Source of the DNA: Pedobacter westerhofensis
GTDB taxonomy: Bacteria > Bacteroidota > Bacteroidia > Sphingobacteriales > Sphingobacteriaceae
Assembly: GCF_900182595.1 (NCBI RefSeq)
Contig: NZ_FXTN01000005.1
Coordinates: 401,050-465,049, forward strand
DNA length: 64,000 bases
Reading direction: 5' to 3'
The position numbers and the translations under genes are program-made. Shown here in pieces: positions 35,200-44,966 of the stretch. The notes under the pieces are model-generated. The model searched no databases. It had not been told where the DNA came from and saw only the letters and a list, made by a program, of their open reading frames with translations. Within the stretch, counting starts at the first letter, position 1. Each line of letters begins with the position of its first letter.

Positions 35200-36329
35200 T
35201 ATTTGACCATTCTGCCTTTCCAGTTGTATTTGCCTGAGTTTCCGGACACACCAATATAAATAATATACAGGACATGGAAAATATTCAGGACAGGTAATAA
35301 TACCAGTAAACTTGTTCTCCTGGCAAATTTTGTCACCCCTGTAAGGAACAGGAACTCTATAGCAATCTTCAGTGCCAGCTGTATGGCTGCAATTTTAAGG
35401 AAATCAATATAAAACACCCCGGCAAGGAGATTAAGCAAAATACTGAGGTTAAAGAACCATATAAATACGCCCAGGACGATGATCGACTTATTCTTATACC
35501 GGGTACTTTTTGATGCCCATCGCTTGCGCTGCTGCAGGAACTCGTTCAGGTTGGGCTTGGCATGTGTATACACAATGGCATCCTGGTTCCTGAGAAAGCC
35601 GATCTTGTTTTCATATCTGGCAGCTATTTTATGCAGCAACAGTTCATCATCACCCGAGGCAAGGTCGTCTATACCCTGAAAGCCGCCTACTTCATAAAAG
35701 GCTTCGCGCTCATAGGCCAGGTTGGCACCGTTGCAGGTAGAAGGTTTATTGTTGCCGATGGTGGATGCCCCGAGCCCGATCAGGTACAGAAATTCCAGCG
35801 ACTGCGACCTTTCAAAAAAGCTCTTTTCTTCGTCGTACGCCACCGGGGAAGAGATCATTTTGAAACCTTTTTCTTCGTAATACGCTACAATCGTTTTAAG
35901 CCATCTGGTACCCATACGGCAATCTGCATCAGTGGTGATGATCAGGCTGCCTTTGGCTTCACCTATCGCGGTCTGAATGGCTTTTTTCTTATAGGAGTTG
36001 AGTGCACGGTCTTCTTTTAGGGAAATGAGTTTTACGCCCGGGTACGAACGGACAATCTCAGCAGTATTGTCTGTGGAGTGGTCGTCAATAAAGATGATCT
36101 CCGTAAGGTCCCTGTCATAGTCCTGCGCCAGCAATGCCTCAATGGTGCGGTGAATACTCTCAGCTTCATTGCGTGCTGCAATAATGATGGAAACACTGGT
36201 AAAGCCCTTTGTTTCCTTATACTGAAAGGGCACAAGCTGGTGCCAGCCGCGTATAAATCCAAAAACAACGAGCAGGTAGATGAGGGTTAAAAATGATGAC
36301 AGGTAACTAACGGCGGTTAAGACTTCCAA
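35199..36329 (-). CDS. membrane GT2 glycosyltransferase
   Basis: A 376-residue protein with an N-terminal helix, a GT2 (GT-A fold) domain at about 40-270 and about three C-terminal helices. Motifs are VSIIIAARNEAESIHRTIEAL, IIFIDDHSTDNT, the metal-binding TTDADCRMG (DxD type), SGDDELLL and the QRKRWASKS (QxxRW) of processive or polyprenol-linked enzymes. Substrate unknown. It overlaps its upstream neighbour by 23 bases and the downstream permease by one, so the three are probably co-translated. Confidence 0.88.
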   Translation of the reverse strand: MEVLTAVSYLSSFLTLIYLLVVFGFIRGWHQLVPFQYKETKGFTSVSIIIAARNEAESIHRTIEALLAQDYDRDLTEIIFIDDHSTDNTAEIVRSYPGVKLISLKEDRALNSYKKKAIQTAIGEAKGSLIITTDADCRMGTRWLKTIVAYYEEKGFKMISSPVAYDEEKSFFERSQSLEFLYLIGLGASTIGNNKPSTCNGANLAYEREAFYEVGGFQGIDDLASGDDELLLHKIAARYENKIGFLRNQDAIVYTHAKPNLNEFLQQRKRWASKSTRYKNKSIIVLGVFIWFFNLSILLNLLAGVFYIDFLKIAAIQLALKIAIEFLFLTGVTKFARRTSLLVLLPVLNIFHVLYIIYIGVSGNSGKYNWKGRMVK

Positions 36330-37284
36330 AAAAATTTAATTTAAAAACGAAATATGAGCCTAATATAGCAGGAATAATAATATTTATCAGCCATATACTT
36401 GCAGTACATGCAATAACTGCCACGTCCTGTTTGGTAACGAAGCTAAAAAAATAGGATGCAGTGACGCTTCTTACGCCGATATCAAACAAATCCAGAGATG
36501 GAAGGGTGGATTGTACAAAAAATAAAATACACACCATCATCATAATATCCAGGTAATGTATCTCAGGGATGAGCCAGTAAAACATAATAAAGTACTGCGT
36601 ACTGAAGACCACATACCTGGCCAGACAAAGGGAGAGAATTCTCAGCAGTTCCTTCTTGTGGTACCTGCCCAGGATGCTGTAAAATTTCTTGTATTTCCTG
36701 GTAAAACGCATAGACAGCAGGATGCCGTTGAGCCAGCGGATATTAAAAAAGAAAACCAGGAAGAAAGCACAGAACATGACAGACACTGCCATCAGGGCGT
36801 AGGTAAGCCTGTAATCAAGACCCGCAAAACGATAGATGAAGAGGCAGACCGCTATGGCACCAAAGATGTTCGTGAGCACCATCTGGCCGATGTTACCTAC
36901 GGCCATGGCCACTACCCCGATGATCCTGCGCTTGGGTGATAAAAAAAATACCCTGCCGCCATACTCGCCGATTCGGTTGGGCGTGAACACTGCCCAGGTG
37001 AGCCCGCAGAATACAGACTCCACCGCGCGCCACAATGTAATGATCTCTATTTGCCGCAGTAACCTTTTCCATTTTACGGCTTCGAGCCCCCAGTTGATAA
37101 ACATCAGCAGCAGCACCAGCGAAAGAACGGCCGTGATCTCTGGTACCGGGATACCCGATAAAAGGCTTGTAAAATCTTTCAGGTTCGTATTTGCAGAGAG
37201 CTTATGGTAGATAAACCAGAACGTAAAGGCAACGATGGCCACTTTGAGAACATTGGAAAATATACCTTTATATTTGGATATCAA
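36307..37284 (-). CDS. lysylphosphatidylglycerol synthase TM-region / flippase-like protein
   Basis: A 325-residue integral membrane protein with about eight hydrophobic segments. It fits the family of LPG_synthase_TM (UPF0104-like) proteins, with RAVESVFCGLTWAVFTPNRIGEYGGRVF around 85-112, the conserved TP.R.GE box. In MprF this module moves lipids across the membrane; the soluble aminoacyl-transfer domain is absent here. Paired with a GT2 enzyme, it may translocate a lipid or glycolipid, but that is inference. It is divergent from ruvC across 45 bases. Confidence 0.8.
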   Translation of the reverse strand: MISKYKGIFSNVLKVAIVAFTFWFIYHKLSANTNLKDFTSLLSGIPVPEITAVLSLVLLLMFINWGLEAVKWKRLLRQIEIITLWRAVESVFCGLTWAVFTPNRIGEYGGRVFFLSPKRRIIGVVAMAVGNIGQMVLTNIFGAIAVCLFIYRFAGLDYRLTYALMAVSVMFCAFFLVFFFNIRWLNGILLSMRFTRKYKKFYSILGRYHKKELLRILSLCLARYVVFSTQYFIMFYWLIPEIHYLDIMMMVCILFFVQSTLPSLDLFDIGVRSVTASYFFSFVTKQDVAVIACTASIWLINIIIPAILGSYFVFKLNFFGSLNRR

Positions 37285-37329
37285 TTTATCGTTTCTTTTA
37301 TTTCATGCAAATATGCTTAATATTGTTCT

Positions 37330-37893
37330 ATGTTGGTTGGAAAAAAGGAAAGGGTGATCATGGGCATAGACCCGGGCACAGCGATAATGGGCTATGGTGT
37401 GATCCTGGAGAAGGGCAGTAAAATAGAACTGATTGCCATGGGCGTAGTGAAGATGGACCACCTGGATGACCACTTTTTAAAACTACAGCGGATCTTTGCA
37501 AAAACTGTAGCGCTGGTAGATGAATACAAACCTGATGTGGTGGCGCTTGAAGCACCATTTTACGGAAAAAACATACAGGTGATGCTTAAACTGGGCCGGG
37601 CACAGGGAATTGCCATGGCAGCAGCCTTATCAAGGGATATTCCGATTACAGAATATGCGCCAAGAAAGATCAAACAATCGATTACAGGTAATGGAAGTGC
37701 GGGAAAAGAGCAGGTAGCGGCGATGCTGCAGCGCCTGCTGAACTTTAAGGAAACGCCAGAGTTCCTGGATGCCACGGACGGGCTGGCGGTGGCTGTATGC
37801 CACTCCTTTCAGCGGGTATCTGCAAGCGGTACCGGAAAGTCCTACTCAGGATGGGATACCTTTGTGAAAGACAACCAGAAAAGGGTTAAATAA
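37330..37893 (+). CDS. ruvC: Holliday junction resolvase RuvC
   Basis: A 187-residue endonuclease that cuts Holliday junctions together with RuvAB. The four acidic active-site residues are visible: aspartate in IMGIDPGTAIMGYG, glutamate in VALEAPFYGKN, and the C-terminal pair in FLDATDGLAVAVCH. The start at 37330 places ten residues before GIDPG, as in many Bacteroidota RuvC; an inner ATG lies at 37360. ruvAB are not in the window. Confidence 0.97.
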   Translation: MLVGKKERVIMGIDPGTAIMGYGVILEKGSKIELIAMGVVKMDHLDDHFLKLQRIFAKTVALVDEYKPDVVALEAPFYGKNIQVMLKLGRAQGIAMAAALSRDIPITEYAPRKIKQSITGNGSAGKEQVAAMLQRLLNFKETPEFLDATDGLAVAVCHSFQRVSASGTGKSYSGWDTFVKDNQKRVK

Positions 37894-37932
37894 AAAAAGC
37901 CTTCATCAGCATCTGCTGTGAAGGCTTTTCTT
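37894..37932. terminator. bidirectional terminator
   Basis: AAAAGCCTTCA / TGAAGGCTTTT with an inner CAGCA / TGCTG stem; between convergent ruvC and the small membrane protein gene. Confidence 0.85.
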
Positions 37933-37946
37933 TAAATATCTTTATT

Positions 37947-38162
37947 TTAAGCGCCCAGTATTTTGAATACTGCTTTACAGCATACAAATGCTCCTGCGAA
38001 TAATATCGCCCATGATACGATTGACAATGTCATAGAATCACCTGCAAAACGCAGAAAAACTCCAATTATGCTGATCACAACACCAACAACCAATAATTTA
38101 TATATTGCTGATTCGTTTGCGTTTTGTATACTTTTTGTGTTACGTAGCGGCCTTTGATCCAT
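37947..38162 (-). CDS. small two-helix membrane protein
   Basis: A 71-residue protein (start ATG 38162; the longer start at 38186 would lie upstream of the likely transcription start). After a charged N-terminus come two helices, LLVVGVVISIIGVFLRFA and LSIVSWAILFAGAFVCCKAV. I recognise no family. It probably sits in the inner membrane. Single gene, with its own promoter and terminator. Confidence 0.65.
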   Translation of the reverse strand: MDQRPLRNTKSIQNANESAIYKLLVVGVVISIIGVFLRFAGDSMTLSIVSWAILFAGAFVCCKAVFKILGA

Positions 38163-38185
38163 TTGTTTATTTTTAAAATCCTGCA

Positions 38186-38193
38186 CAAAATTA
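38186..38193 (-). promoter_or_regulatory. -7 element of the small membrane protein gene
   Basis: Minus strand TAATTTTG fits TAnnTTTG; expected start of transcription near 38180 favours the ATG at 38162. Confidence 0.4.
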
Positions 38194-38238
38194 ATATTAT
38201 TTCAACAAATAAAGCATGATAGCCTGAGAATTATTTGT

Positions 38239-39024
38239 TTAGAATCCTTTTAACCCATTAATCCGCTGTCTTGATTTTTCTGTTTCGTTGGGATTTACAC
38301 CTTTGTACAGTACTTTCTCCCAGTCGCCATACATTGGATTAGGCAATACAATAAAGTGCGTACCGAATTCTGCCTGTGCGCGGTCAACTTCTTCTTTCGT
38401 ATTTTTTCCCTGTCTGTAAAACACATTGGAGAAATCACTGAGGTTATCACCACATAATAAAAGAACATTATGCTGTTCCAATACTTTTTGCCGGCGGGCT
38501 TCCTTGTCAGACGATCCTGCAGACAACATCAGGTGCTGCTCATCAGCGAATGGAAATCCCAGCCGCTGCAGGTTGGCCAGCGTGGCTTTAAAATCCGGTG
38601 CTATCCTGTTGGAGACATAGAAAGTTTCTACCTGACGCGATGCCGCATATTTAAGAAAGCTCAGCGCTCCGGGTACGGTATCTGCTGCGGCAAGGCTTGT
38701 CCATGCCGACCAGTCTTTGGGATTGTAAGCCACACCTTTCTGTACCTGCATGGCAGAAAAAGGCGAGTTATCAAGCAGTGTTTCGTCGATATCAACGATC
38801 ACGCAGTTGGGTTTAGCAGCGGCGGTATCTTTTAACCTTTCATTGAGCGAGAGCCTGGCAAAGTTGTAGGCCTGGAAAGACAATGCCCTGTACTCTCCGG
38901 ACTGCTGCTCCCATGCCACAGCAACGGCATAATCTTTTTGAGCCAATGCGCCCGGACTCATCTGCGCGAATAAAACAGCCGGAAATAAAAACGTCAGTAA
39001 GACCGGGAAAATGATTTTGTTCAT
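38239..39024 (-). CDS. class B-like acid phosphatase, lipoprotein e(P4) family (HAD)
   Basis: A 261-residue exported phosphatase. The signal peptide MNKIIFPVLLTFLFPAVLFA ends before QMSPG without a lipobox cysteine, so it is probably free in the periplasm despite the family name. HAD motif I is VIVDIDETLLDNS (nucleophile aspartate about 84), with the cap segment and motif III/IV around CGDNLSDFSNVFY. e(P4) members dephosphorylate nucleotides (NMN, 5'-nucleotides). Further in-frame starts at 39030 and 39033 exist; I chose the one giving the cleanest signal. Terminal lysine/arginine-rich end is normal. Confidence 0.88.
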   Translation of the reverse strand: MNKIIFPVLLTFLFPAVLFAQMSPGALAQKDYAVAVAWEQQSGEYRALSFQAYNFARLSLNERLKDTAAAKPNCVIVDIDETLLDNSPFSAMQVQKGVAYNPKDWSAWTSLAAADTVPGALSFLKYAASRQVETFYVSNRIAPDFKATLANLQRLGFPFADEQHLMLSAGSSDKEARRQKVLEQHNVLLLCGDNLSDFSNVFYRQGKNTKEEVDRAQAEFGTHFIVLPNPMYGDWEKVLYKGVNPNETEKSRQRINGLKGF

Positions 39025-39048
39025 GATCATCATATGTTAAGCTTTAAA

Positions 39049-39084
39049 CAAAAAGAGGCCATCTTTTGCAAGACAGCCTCTTAA
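39049..39084 (-). terminator. terminator of the ATP synthase operon
   Basis: AAGAGGC / GCCTCTT with an inner TCTT/AAGA stem and, on the minus strand, a T-run, just after atpG. Confidence 0.8.
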
Positions 39085-39104
39085 ATTAATTTATTTGAGA
39101 TGTA

Positions 39105-39992
39105 CTAACCATTCAATGCTGCTGCACCGCTTACGATCTCAGTCAGCTCAGTAGTAATTGCTGCCTGACGTGCCTGGTTGTAAGAAAGTTTAAGCGCTTT
39201 CAGCAGGTCGCCCGCGTTTTCAGTTGCTTTATCCATCGAAGTCATCCTTGCACCGTGTTCTGATGCATGTGAATCCAGAACAGCTTTATACAATTGAATT
39301 TTGATCGATTTGGGAATTAATTCTTTTACGATCTCCTCCTGTGAAGGCTCAAGGATATAATCTATCTGTTGTTTATTTGACTTTTCTGATGGCTTGGCTT
39401 CTGTTTTTGGCAAAGGAAGCAGTTGCTCTGTAGTCACAATCTGTACAGCTGCGTTTTTGAACTGATTGTATACCAGTTCTACTTTATCAAACTCACCTGC
39501 TTTAAAGCCGGTCATGATCGCCTCTGTAATTTTGGTTACGTTCTCAAAGGTTAATGCGGTATATACATCGTTATTGTTTCCGATCACCTTGTAGTCTCTC
39601 TTCTCGTAAAAGTCCTGCGACTTTTTACCGATCGATACGATACTTACATTACCATTTTTATATTGCGTACTGTATTTATCTGCGATGAGGTTGTTCGTTG
39701 CTTTAATCACGTTCATGTTAAAAGCACCAGCAAGACCACGGTTAGAAGATACCACTACAATTAAAACTTTGTTTGGCTCACGTTCTTCAATAAAAGGCGA
39801 TGAAGATCCTTCCAGGTTGGCAGAAAGATTCCCTAAGATCTCTTTAAGCTTCGTAGCATACGGACGTAACTGTATAATAGCATTCGTTGCGCGCTTCAGC
39901 TTTGCTGCCGAAACCATTTTCATGGCTTTGGTAATCTGCTGCGTAGATTGCACCGATGATATACGAATTCTTACTTCTTTTAAATTTGCCAT
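39105..39992 (-). CDS. atpG: ATP synthase F1 gamma subunit
   Basis: A 295-residue protein, the central rotor shaft of F1. The N-terminal helix is RISSVQSTQQITKAMKMVS and the C-terminal helix YNQARQAAITTELTEIVSGA; these two form the coiled coil inside the alpha3beta3 ring. The middle domain has an extra lysine-rich insertion near 205-220 (TEAKPSEKSNKQQ). Last gene of the operon, 26 bases after atpA. Confidence 0.97.
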   Translation of the reverse strand: MANLKEVRIRISSVQSTQQITKAMKMVSAAKLKRATNAIIQLRPYATKLKEILGNLSANLEGSSSPFIEEREPNKVLIVVVSSNRGLAGAFNMNVIKATNNLIADKYSTQYKNGNVSIVSIGKKSQDFYEKRDYKVIGNNNDVYTALTFENVTKITEAIMTGFKAGEFDKVELVYNQFKNAAVQIVTTEQLLPLPKTEAKPSEKSNKQQIDYILEPSQEEIVKELIPKSIKIQLYKAVLDSHASEHGARMTSMDKATENAGDLLKALKLSYNQARQAAITTELTEIVSGAAALNG

Positions 39993-40018
39993 TCTTTTTT
40001 AATCTTCTTCCTGTATAA

Positions 40019-41593
40019 TTAGTAGTTCGCTGAAAGTTCTTTAGCTACAGTTTCTAACACTGAAGTAATCTCATCATCCAGTTTACCAGCTTTTAAAGCA
40101 GCCAGTGTTTGTGGGTAACGCAATTCCAGTTGTTGTAAATATTCAGCTTCAAATGCCCTGATTTTGTTTACAGGAACTGAACGCATCAGGTTTTTGGTAC
40201 CGATATAAATGATAGCAACCTGTTTTTCTACAGACATTGGAGAGAACTGACCTTGTTTTAAGATCTCAACGTTCCTTGAACCTTTGTCCAGTACAGATTT
40301 TGTAGCCGCATCAAGGTCAGATCCGAATTTAGAGAACGCCTCCAGCTCACGGTACTGTGCCTGATCCAGTTTCAATGTACCAGCAACTTTTTTCATTGAT
40401 TTGATCTGTGCGTTACCACCTACACGTGATACCGAGATACCTACGTTAATAGCCGGACGTACACCTGCGTTGAACAGGTTTGATTCCAGGAAAATCTGTC
40501 CGTCAGTAATTGAAATTACGTTGGTAGGGATATATGCAGAAACGTCACCTGCCTGAGTTTCGATAATCGGAAGGGCAGTTAATGAACCACCACCTTTAAC
40601 GATACCTTTGATAGACTCAGGAAGATCGTTCATTTGTCTTGCGATCTCGTCGTTGGCGTTGATCTTTGCCGCACGCTCCAGTAAACGGCTGTGCAGGTAA
40701 AACACGTCACCAGGATAAGCCTCACGGCCCGGTGGGCGACGCAACAACAGTGAAACCTCACGGTAAGCCACAGCCTGTTTAGACAAATCATCATAAACGA
40801 TCAGTGCAGGGCGACCTGTATCACGGAAGTACTCACCAATTGCAGCACCAGAGAAAGGCGCGTAAAACTGCAATGGAGCAGGATCTGCTGCAGAAGCCGA
40901 AACAACAACTGTGTAAGCCATTGCACCGTTCTCTTCTAAAGTACGGACAACGTTTGCTACAGTACTTGCTTTCTGACCACAGGCAACATATATACATAAA
41001 ACAGGGTTACCTGCTTCATAAAATTCTTTTTGATTGATAATGGTATCGATACAAACGGCACTTTTACCTGTCTGACGGTCACCAATAACAAGCTCACGCT
41101 GACCACGGCCAATCGGGATCATCGCGTCAATCGCTTTGATACCTGTCTGAAGTGGCTCAGCAACCGGCTGACGATAGATTACACCCGGAGCTTTACGCTC
41201 GATCGGCATCTCATATGTCTGGCCGATGATCGGGCCTTTACCATCGATAGGTTCGCCAAGTGTGTTTACAACACGGCCCAACATACCTTCACCAACCTGG
41301 ATAGAGGCAATTTTCTTGGTACGTTTAATTGTGTCACCTTCTTTGATCTCAGCTGAGGGGCCTAATAAAACCACACCAACGTTATCTTCTTCAAGGTTCA
41401 AAACAATACCTTGCAGGCCATTTTCAAATTCAACGAGCTCACCTGATTGAACTTTAGTTAAACCATAAACACGGGCAATACCATCACCCACTTGTAATAC
41501 GGTACCAACTTCTTCAAGTTCGGCTTCTGATTTAAAGCCCGACAATTGTTGTCTGATAATTGCCGATACTTCGTCTGGTCTTACCTCTACCAT
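40019..41593 (-). CDS. atpA: ATP synthase F1 alpha subunit
   Basis: A 524-residue, non-catalytic nucleotide-binding subunit of F1. The P-loop is [10 protein letters not shown] (about 170), the Walker B region is [15 protein letters not shown], and the arginine that reaches the catalytic site lies in [14 protein letters not shown]. The N-terminal beta-barrel starts after [10 protein letters not shown]. Length is slightly above the E. coli protein. It is followed by atpG and preceded by atpH (45-base gap). Confidence 0.98.
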   Translation of the reverse strand: MVEVRPDEVSAIIRQQLSGFKSEAELEEVGTVLQVGDGIARVYGLTKVQSGELVEFENGLQGIVLNLEEDNVGVVLLGPSAEIKEGDTIKRTKKIASIQVGEGMLGRVVNTLGEPIDGKGPIIGQTYEMPIERKAPGVIYRQPVAEPLQTGIKAIDAMIPIGRGQRELVIGDRQTGKSAVCIDTIINQKEFYEAGNPVLCIYVACGQKASTVANVVRTLEENGAMAYTVVVSASAADPAPLQFYAPFSGAAIGEYFRDTGRPALIVYDDLSKQAVAYREVSLLLRRPPGREAYPGDVFYLHSRLLERAAKINANDEIARQMNDLPESIKGIVKGGGSLTALPIIETQAGDVSAYIPTNVISITDGQIFLESNLFNAGVRPAINVGISVSRVGGNAQIKSMKKVAGTLKLDQAQYRELEAFSKFGSDLDAATKSVLDKGSRNVEILKQGQFSPMSVEKQVAIIYIGTKNLMRSVPVNKIRAFEAEYLQQLELRYPQTLAALKAGKLDDEITSVLETVAKELSANY

Positions 41594-41638
41594 AATTTTA
41601 TATTATTTCTTTTGTAATTCTATAAATGATTCCGGGAC

Positions 41639-42187
41639 CTAAACCACGCCGTGGGAAAGTTCCTTTTTTAGTTTATTTAAGCTACCAGCAATACTGGCAT
41701 CAAATTGTTTATCACCAACCTTAAGAATAAAACCGCCAATCAGCTTTTCGTTTACTTTTTCTTTGATGATGACTTCTTTTGCCCCAATTTCCTTTCTAAC
41801 TACCGCAACGATCTCTTCTTTATTGGCATCAGTTAATGCAACTGCAGAAGTAACCTCAGCGGTTACAATTCCCTTGATCACATTGTATTGTCTGATGAAT
41901 GCTTTGGTAGTATCAAATAAAATAGCAGAACGGCCTTTACTGACAATCAGTTTCAGATATGCTTTGGTAATCGCAGAAATACTTTTACCGAAGATCCCAT
42001 CAAGAATTGAATACTTTTTGTCCAGAGGGATAACAGGGTTCTGAAGAATTGCCTCAAGCTCATTGTTTTGGCCGATGACCTGCTCAATAAGGGCCATATC
42101 ATTTTTCATTTCCTCAAAAGAGTTCTGCTCTGTTGAAAGGTCGATTAAAGACTTGGCGTATCTTGATGCTGCTTTATTTTCTGACAT
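41639..42187 (-). CDS. atpH: ATP synthase F1 delta subunit (OSCP-like)
   Basis: A 182-residue protein of the stator that links b subunits to the top of F1. Family pieces are ASRYAKSLIDLSTEQN at the N-terminus and the C-terminal KVNEKLIGGFILKVGDKQFDASI, the usual delta signature. Order between atpF and atpA is standard. Confidence 0.95.
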   Translation of the reverse strand: MSENKAASRYAKSLIDLSTEQNSFEEMKNDMALIEQVIGQNNELEAILQNPVIPLDKKYSILDGIFGKSISAITKAYLKLIVSKGRSAILFDTTKAFIRQYNVIKGIVTAEVTSAVALTDANKEEIVAVVRKEIGAKEVIIKEKVNEKLIGGFILKVGDKQFDASIAGSLNKLKKELSHGVV

Positions 42188-42212
42188 GTTATATTTTATT
42201 AGTGAGCTGGAA

Positions 42213-42707
42213 TTAATTCAATTCAACATCTTTCAACAGACCGGCAACCAATTCCTGTTGCTTAGCTTTATCAGCTAACTGACCACGCAATACGCGCTCA
42301 GCGATATCAATTGATAATGTTGAAACCTGATTTTTCAATTCAGCCAAAGCAGCTTTCTTTTGGTTTTCGATTTCTATCCTTGCTTTTTCGATTAATTTGG
42401 CGCCTTCAGCATGAGCCTGTTGTTTTGCCTCATTAACGATAGAATCTTTTAATGTTTTTGCTTCCTTCAGGATCAGATCTCTTTCGGCACGTGCCTGTTT
42501 CATCGTTTCCTCATTCTGGGCAGCCAGACGTACCATTTCCTGTTTAGCCAGTTCAGCCTGGTTTAAGGCCTCATCAATGGTATGTTCACGTTCTTTGATC
42601 GAAGCTAAAATAGGCTTCCAGGCAAATTTCGCCAAAACAAACATCAACAATAGAAATGCTATTGTCTGAAAAACAACTAAACCAATTTCCGGTAATAATA
42701 ATTCCAT
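42213..42707 (-). CDS. atpF: ATP synthase F0 b subunit
   Basis: A 164-residue peripheral-stalk protein: one N-terminal membrane helix (IGLVVFQTIAFLLLMFVLAK) followed by a long charged helix with heptad-like pattern (about 40-160) that dimerises and reaches the delta subunit. Length is typical. Confidence 0.95.
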   Translation of the reverse strand: MELLLPEIGLVVFQTIAFLLLMFVLAKFAWKPILASIKEREHTIDEALNQAELAKQEMVRLAAQNEETMKQARAERDLILKEAKTLKDSIVNEAKQQAHAEGAKLIEKARIEIENQKKAALAELKNQVSTLSIDIAERVLRGQLADKAKQQELVAGLLKDVELN

Positions 42708-42790
42708 CTAAGTATATATATGTAAATCTTCTTTCTTAAACAATAGATTGTACTTTGTAGCAATCCTACAAAGTACAATACCATTTTTAG

Positions 42791-43015
<225 letters not shown>

Positions 43016-43028
43016 TTAAAAATTCTAA

Positions 43029-44159
43029 TTAGTGGTGATCTTCTACGGCCATTCCAATGAACAGTGCAGATAAAATGGTAAATATAAAAGCCTGTATAAA
43101 TGCTACCAGCAGCTCAATTCCGTAAATGAATAGAGCGAAGGGAACAGATACAAACGAAACAAAAACAGAGTTGAAAACGAAGATCAGCCCGATCAGTGCA
43201 AGTACCAGGATGTGGCCTGCAGTGATGTTGGCAAATAAACGAATGGCCAGTGCGATTGGCTTGGTAAATATACCAATGATCTCTACCGGTACCAGTACGA
43301 TGTATAACCACCATGGCACATCAGGAGTAAAGATGTGTTTCCAGTAGTATTTGTTACCGTTGAAGTTTACCAGCAGGAAGGTGATCGTTGCCAGAACTAC
43401 GGTAATAGAGATATTTCCTGTCAGGTTGGCTCCTCCCGGAAGGAAAGGGATCAGCCCCAGCATATTGTTAAACCAGATAAAGAAAAACACGGTAAGCAGG
43501 TACGGCATGAAACGCTCATACTTATGACCCAGGTTAGGAATAGCAATATCATCACGTACAAACATGATCAGGGGCTCAAACCAGGACTGTATTCCGCGTG
43601 GGGATTTGCCTTTTCTTACTTTATATCCGTTGGCAACTTTAAGGAACACTGCAAGCAGCAGCACTACAGAAAGCAACAGGGTACAAACATTCTTGGTGAT
43701 AGAGAAATCCAATGGGCGGGCGTTTTTCACTTTGCCTGCAGCATCATGTTCTGCATAAGCGCCATGTTCGTTTGCCTGTGCTGATGCATAATAGATTTTA
43801 TCGTGCACACTTACAAAACGCTGACCGGCCCTTTCAACTACAACCTTAGCGTCATCATCACCATGAAAATCACTGGCGTTAAATGTTACTAATCCTGCAG
43901 GGGTATAAAGGATAACCGGCAGACCAATTGTATAGTCACCGAATACATGCCAGCTGTGCGAATCAGCAACATGATGCAAAGCAAACTTACCCAGATTAAA
44001 CTTCTTCTCTGCCTCTGGTTCGGCATGAGCGGCTTCAGTTGTCTTCAATGTGTCTTCCTGTGCATATAACAGGGGTGTTACAAAGAAAAACGCTAAAAAA
44101 AGCGTGAAAACAACAATTAACCTACTAACTTTAAAATCAAAAACGTGGCTACAATCCAT
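43029..44159 (-). CDS. atpB: ATP synthase F0 a subunit
   Basis: A 376-residue membrane subunit that carries the proton half-channels. The essential arginine is in ALAIRLFANITAGH (about 310), with the following QAFIFTILSALFIGMA near the end. It is about 100 residues longer than E. coli AtpB: there is an N-terminal signal-like helix (RLIVVFTLFLAFFFVTPLLY), then a His/Glu-rich periplasmic domain with HALHHVADSHSWHVFGDYTI-like segments, usual in Bacteroidota. Confidence 0.95.
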   Translation of the reverse strand: MDCSHVFDFKVSRLIVVFTLFLAFFFVTPLLYAQEDTLKTTEAAHAEPEAEKKFNLGKFALHHVADSHSWHVFGDYTIGLPVILYTPAGLVTFNASDFHGDDDAKVVVERAGQRFVSVHDKIYYASAQANEHGAYAEHDAAGKVKNARPLDFSITKNVCTLLLSVVLLLAVFLKVANGYKVRKGKSPRGIQSWFEPLIMFVRDDIAIPNLGHKYERFMPYLLTVFFFIWFNNMLGLIPFLPGGANLTGNISITVVLATITFLLVNFNGNKYYWKHIFTPDVPWWLYIVLVPVEIIGIFTKPIALAIRLFANITAGHILVLALIGLIFVFNSVFVSFVSVPFALFIYGIELLVAFIQAFIFTILSALFIGMAVEDHH

Positions 44160-44176
44160 TTACTGGCAGATTTTTA

Positions 44177-44563
44177 CTATTTATTTTGGTGGCGCAAGTT
44201 ACATAACAGGGAGTATATTTCAAAGAAGCTGAACAATAAATATAAAGAAAAAAAGTTGAGCGCGAAAACTATCCCCTTTTCTGAGCTATTCAGGCTGTAA
44301 ATCAGCACGAAAGCCAGAGAAAAGATCATTTTCAAAACAATAGAGCCCATAATGGCCATTACACCGGCCTGCGGATCAATTTTCATCCCGAAAAAAGCAG
44401 TCAGGTAAGCGATGTAGGTGAGCACACCGAGAAAACAGAATACCAGCCAGAACTTTTTAACGAGCAGTGGGGTCCCGGGAAATACGAGGGGCAGTGCATA
44501 GGCGATTCCGGCAAGAACCAGCGCATAGATCACATAATACAGGGTAAATTTGGCTAAACTCAA
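44177..44563 (-). CDS. AtpI-like membrane protein of the ATP synthase operon
   Basis: A 128-residue protein with four hydrophobic helices (about 6-24, 36-56, 70-88, 96-117) and little else. Its place between the atpZ-like gene and atpB is where AtpI is found, a helper in c-ring assembly and possibly magnesium entry. Sequence similarity to AtpI is weak, so the call is by position and topology. A purely structural membrane protein is the alternative. Confidence 0.6.
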   Translation of the reverse strand: MSLAKFTLYYVIYALVLAGIAYALPLVFPGTPLLVKKFWLVFCFLGVLTYIAYLTAFFGMKIDPQAGVMAIMGSIVLKMIFSLAFVLIYSLNSSEKGIVFALNFFSLYLLFSFFEIYSLLCNLRHQNK

Positions 44564-44610
44564 ATCTCTTTTTTTTACAAAAGTATAAAATTAGCGGATG
44601 AATCCATCTC

Positions 44611-44829
44611 TTATTCTTTACTATTCAGTTGTCTCACAACCTGGTAAAGTGAGATAATCACACCGGTTAATCCTAAAATCGCCATAAAAATAAACTTATC
44701 GCTATGCCGGTACGTATCTATTTTATATCCTGCAAAGGCAAACAAACCAATTACAGCCAGCATCTGGAAGCCCATGCCGGTATACCTTACAAAATTTGTG
44801 GTGTTTTTTCCTTTGCGTTTATTATCCAT
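44611..44829 (-). CDS. AtpZ/AtpI family protein
   Basis: A 72-residue protein with two helices (MGFQMLAVIGLFAFAGYKID and FIFMAILGLTGVIISLYQVV), the hairpin of AtpZ-type proteins, with the usual N-terminal lysine-rich stretch. It heads the ATP synthase operon. AtpZ works with AtpI in c-ring assembly and perhaps ion supply. Confidence 0.75.
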   Translation of the reverse strand: MDNKRKGKNTTNFVRYTGMGFQMLAVIGLFAFAGYKIDTYRHSDKFIFMAILGLTGVIISLYQVVRQLNSKE

Positions 44830-44837
44830 AGATTATG

Positions 44838-44845
44838 CAAACATA
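44838..44845 (-). promoter_or_regulatory. -7 element of the ATP synthase operon
   Basis: Minus strand TATGTTTG fits TAnnTTTG and ends only eight bases before the atpZ-like ATG, predicting an almost leaderless transcript. Confidence 0.45.
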
Positions 44846-44905
44846 AAATTTAAATTAATTTACTTAGAAAATAGTGGTGAATAAAATACTTTTGTCATAT
44901 TCTGT

Positions 44906-44913
44906 TACATTTG
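44906..44913 (+). promoter_or_regulatory. -7 element of the porW/sprE promoter
   Basis: TACATTTG, exact TAnnTTTG match, lies inside the longer reading frame of the next gene and so supports its start at 44967. Confidence 0.45.
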
Positions 44914-44966
44914 TACTGAACCAATTCTATCTTTTGAAGAATACAGCGTATAGCAACATCAGATTA

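Noticed and set aside
44874..44966. N-terminal extension of porW/sprE from a GTG
   Set aside because: It contains a promoter-like TACATTTG and would put the lipobox too far from the N-terminus.
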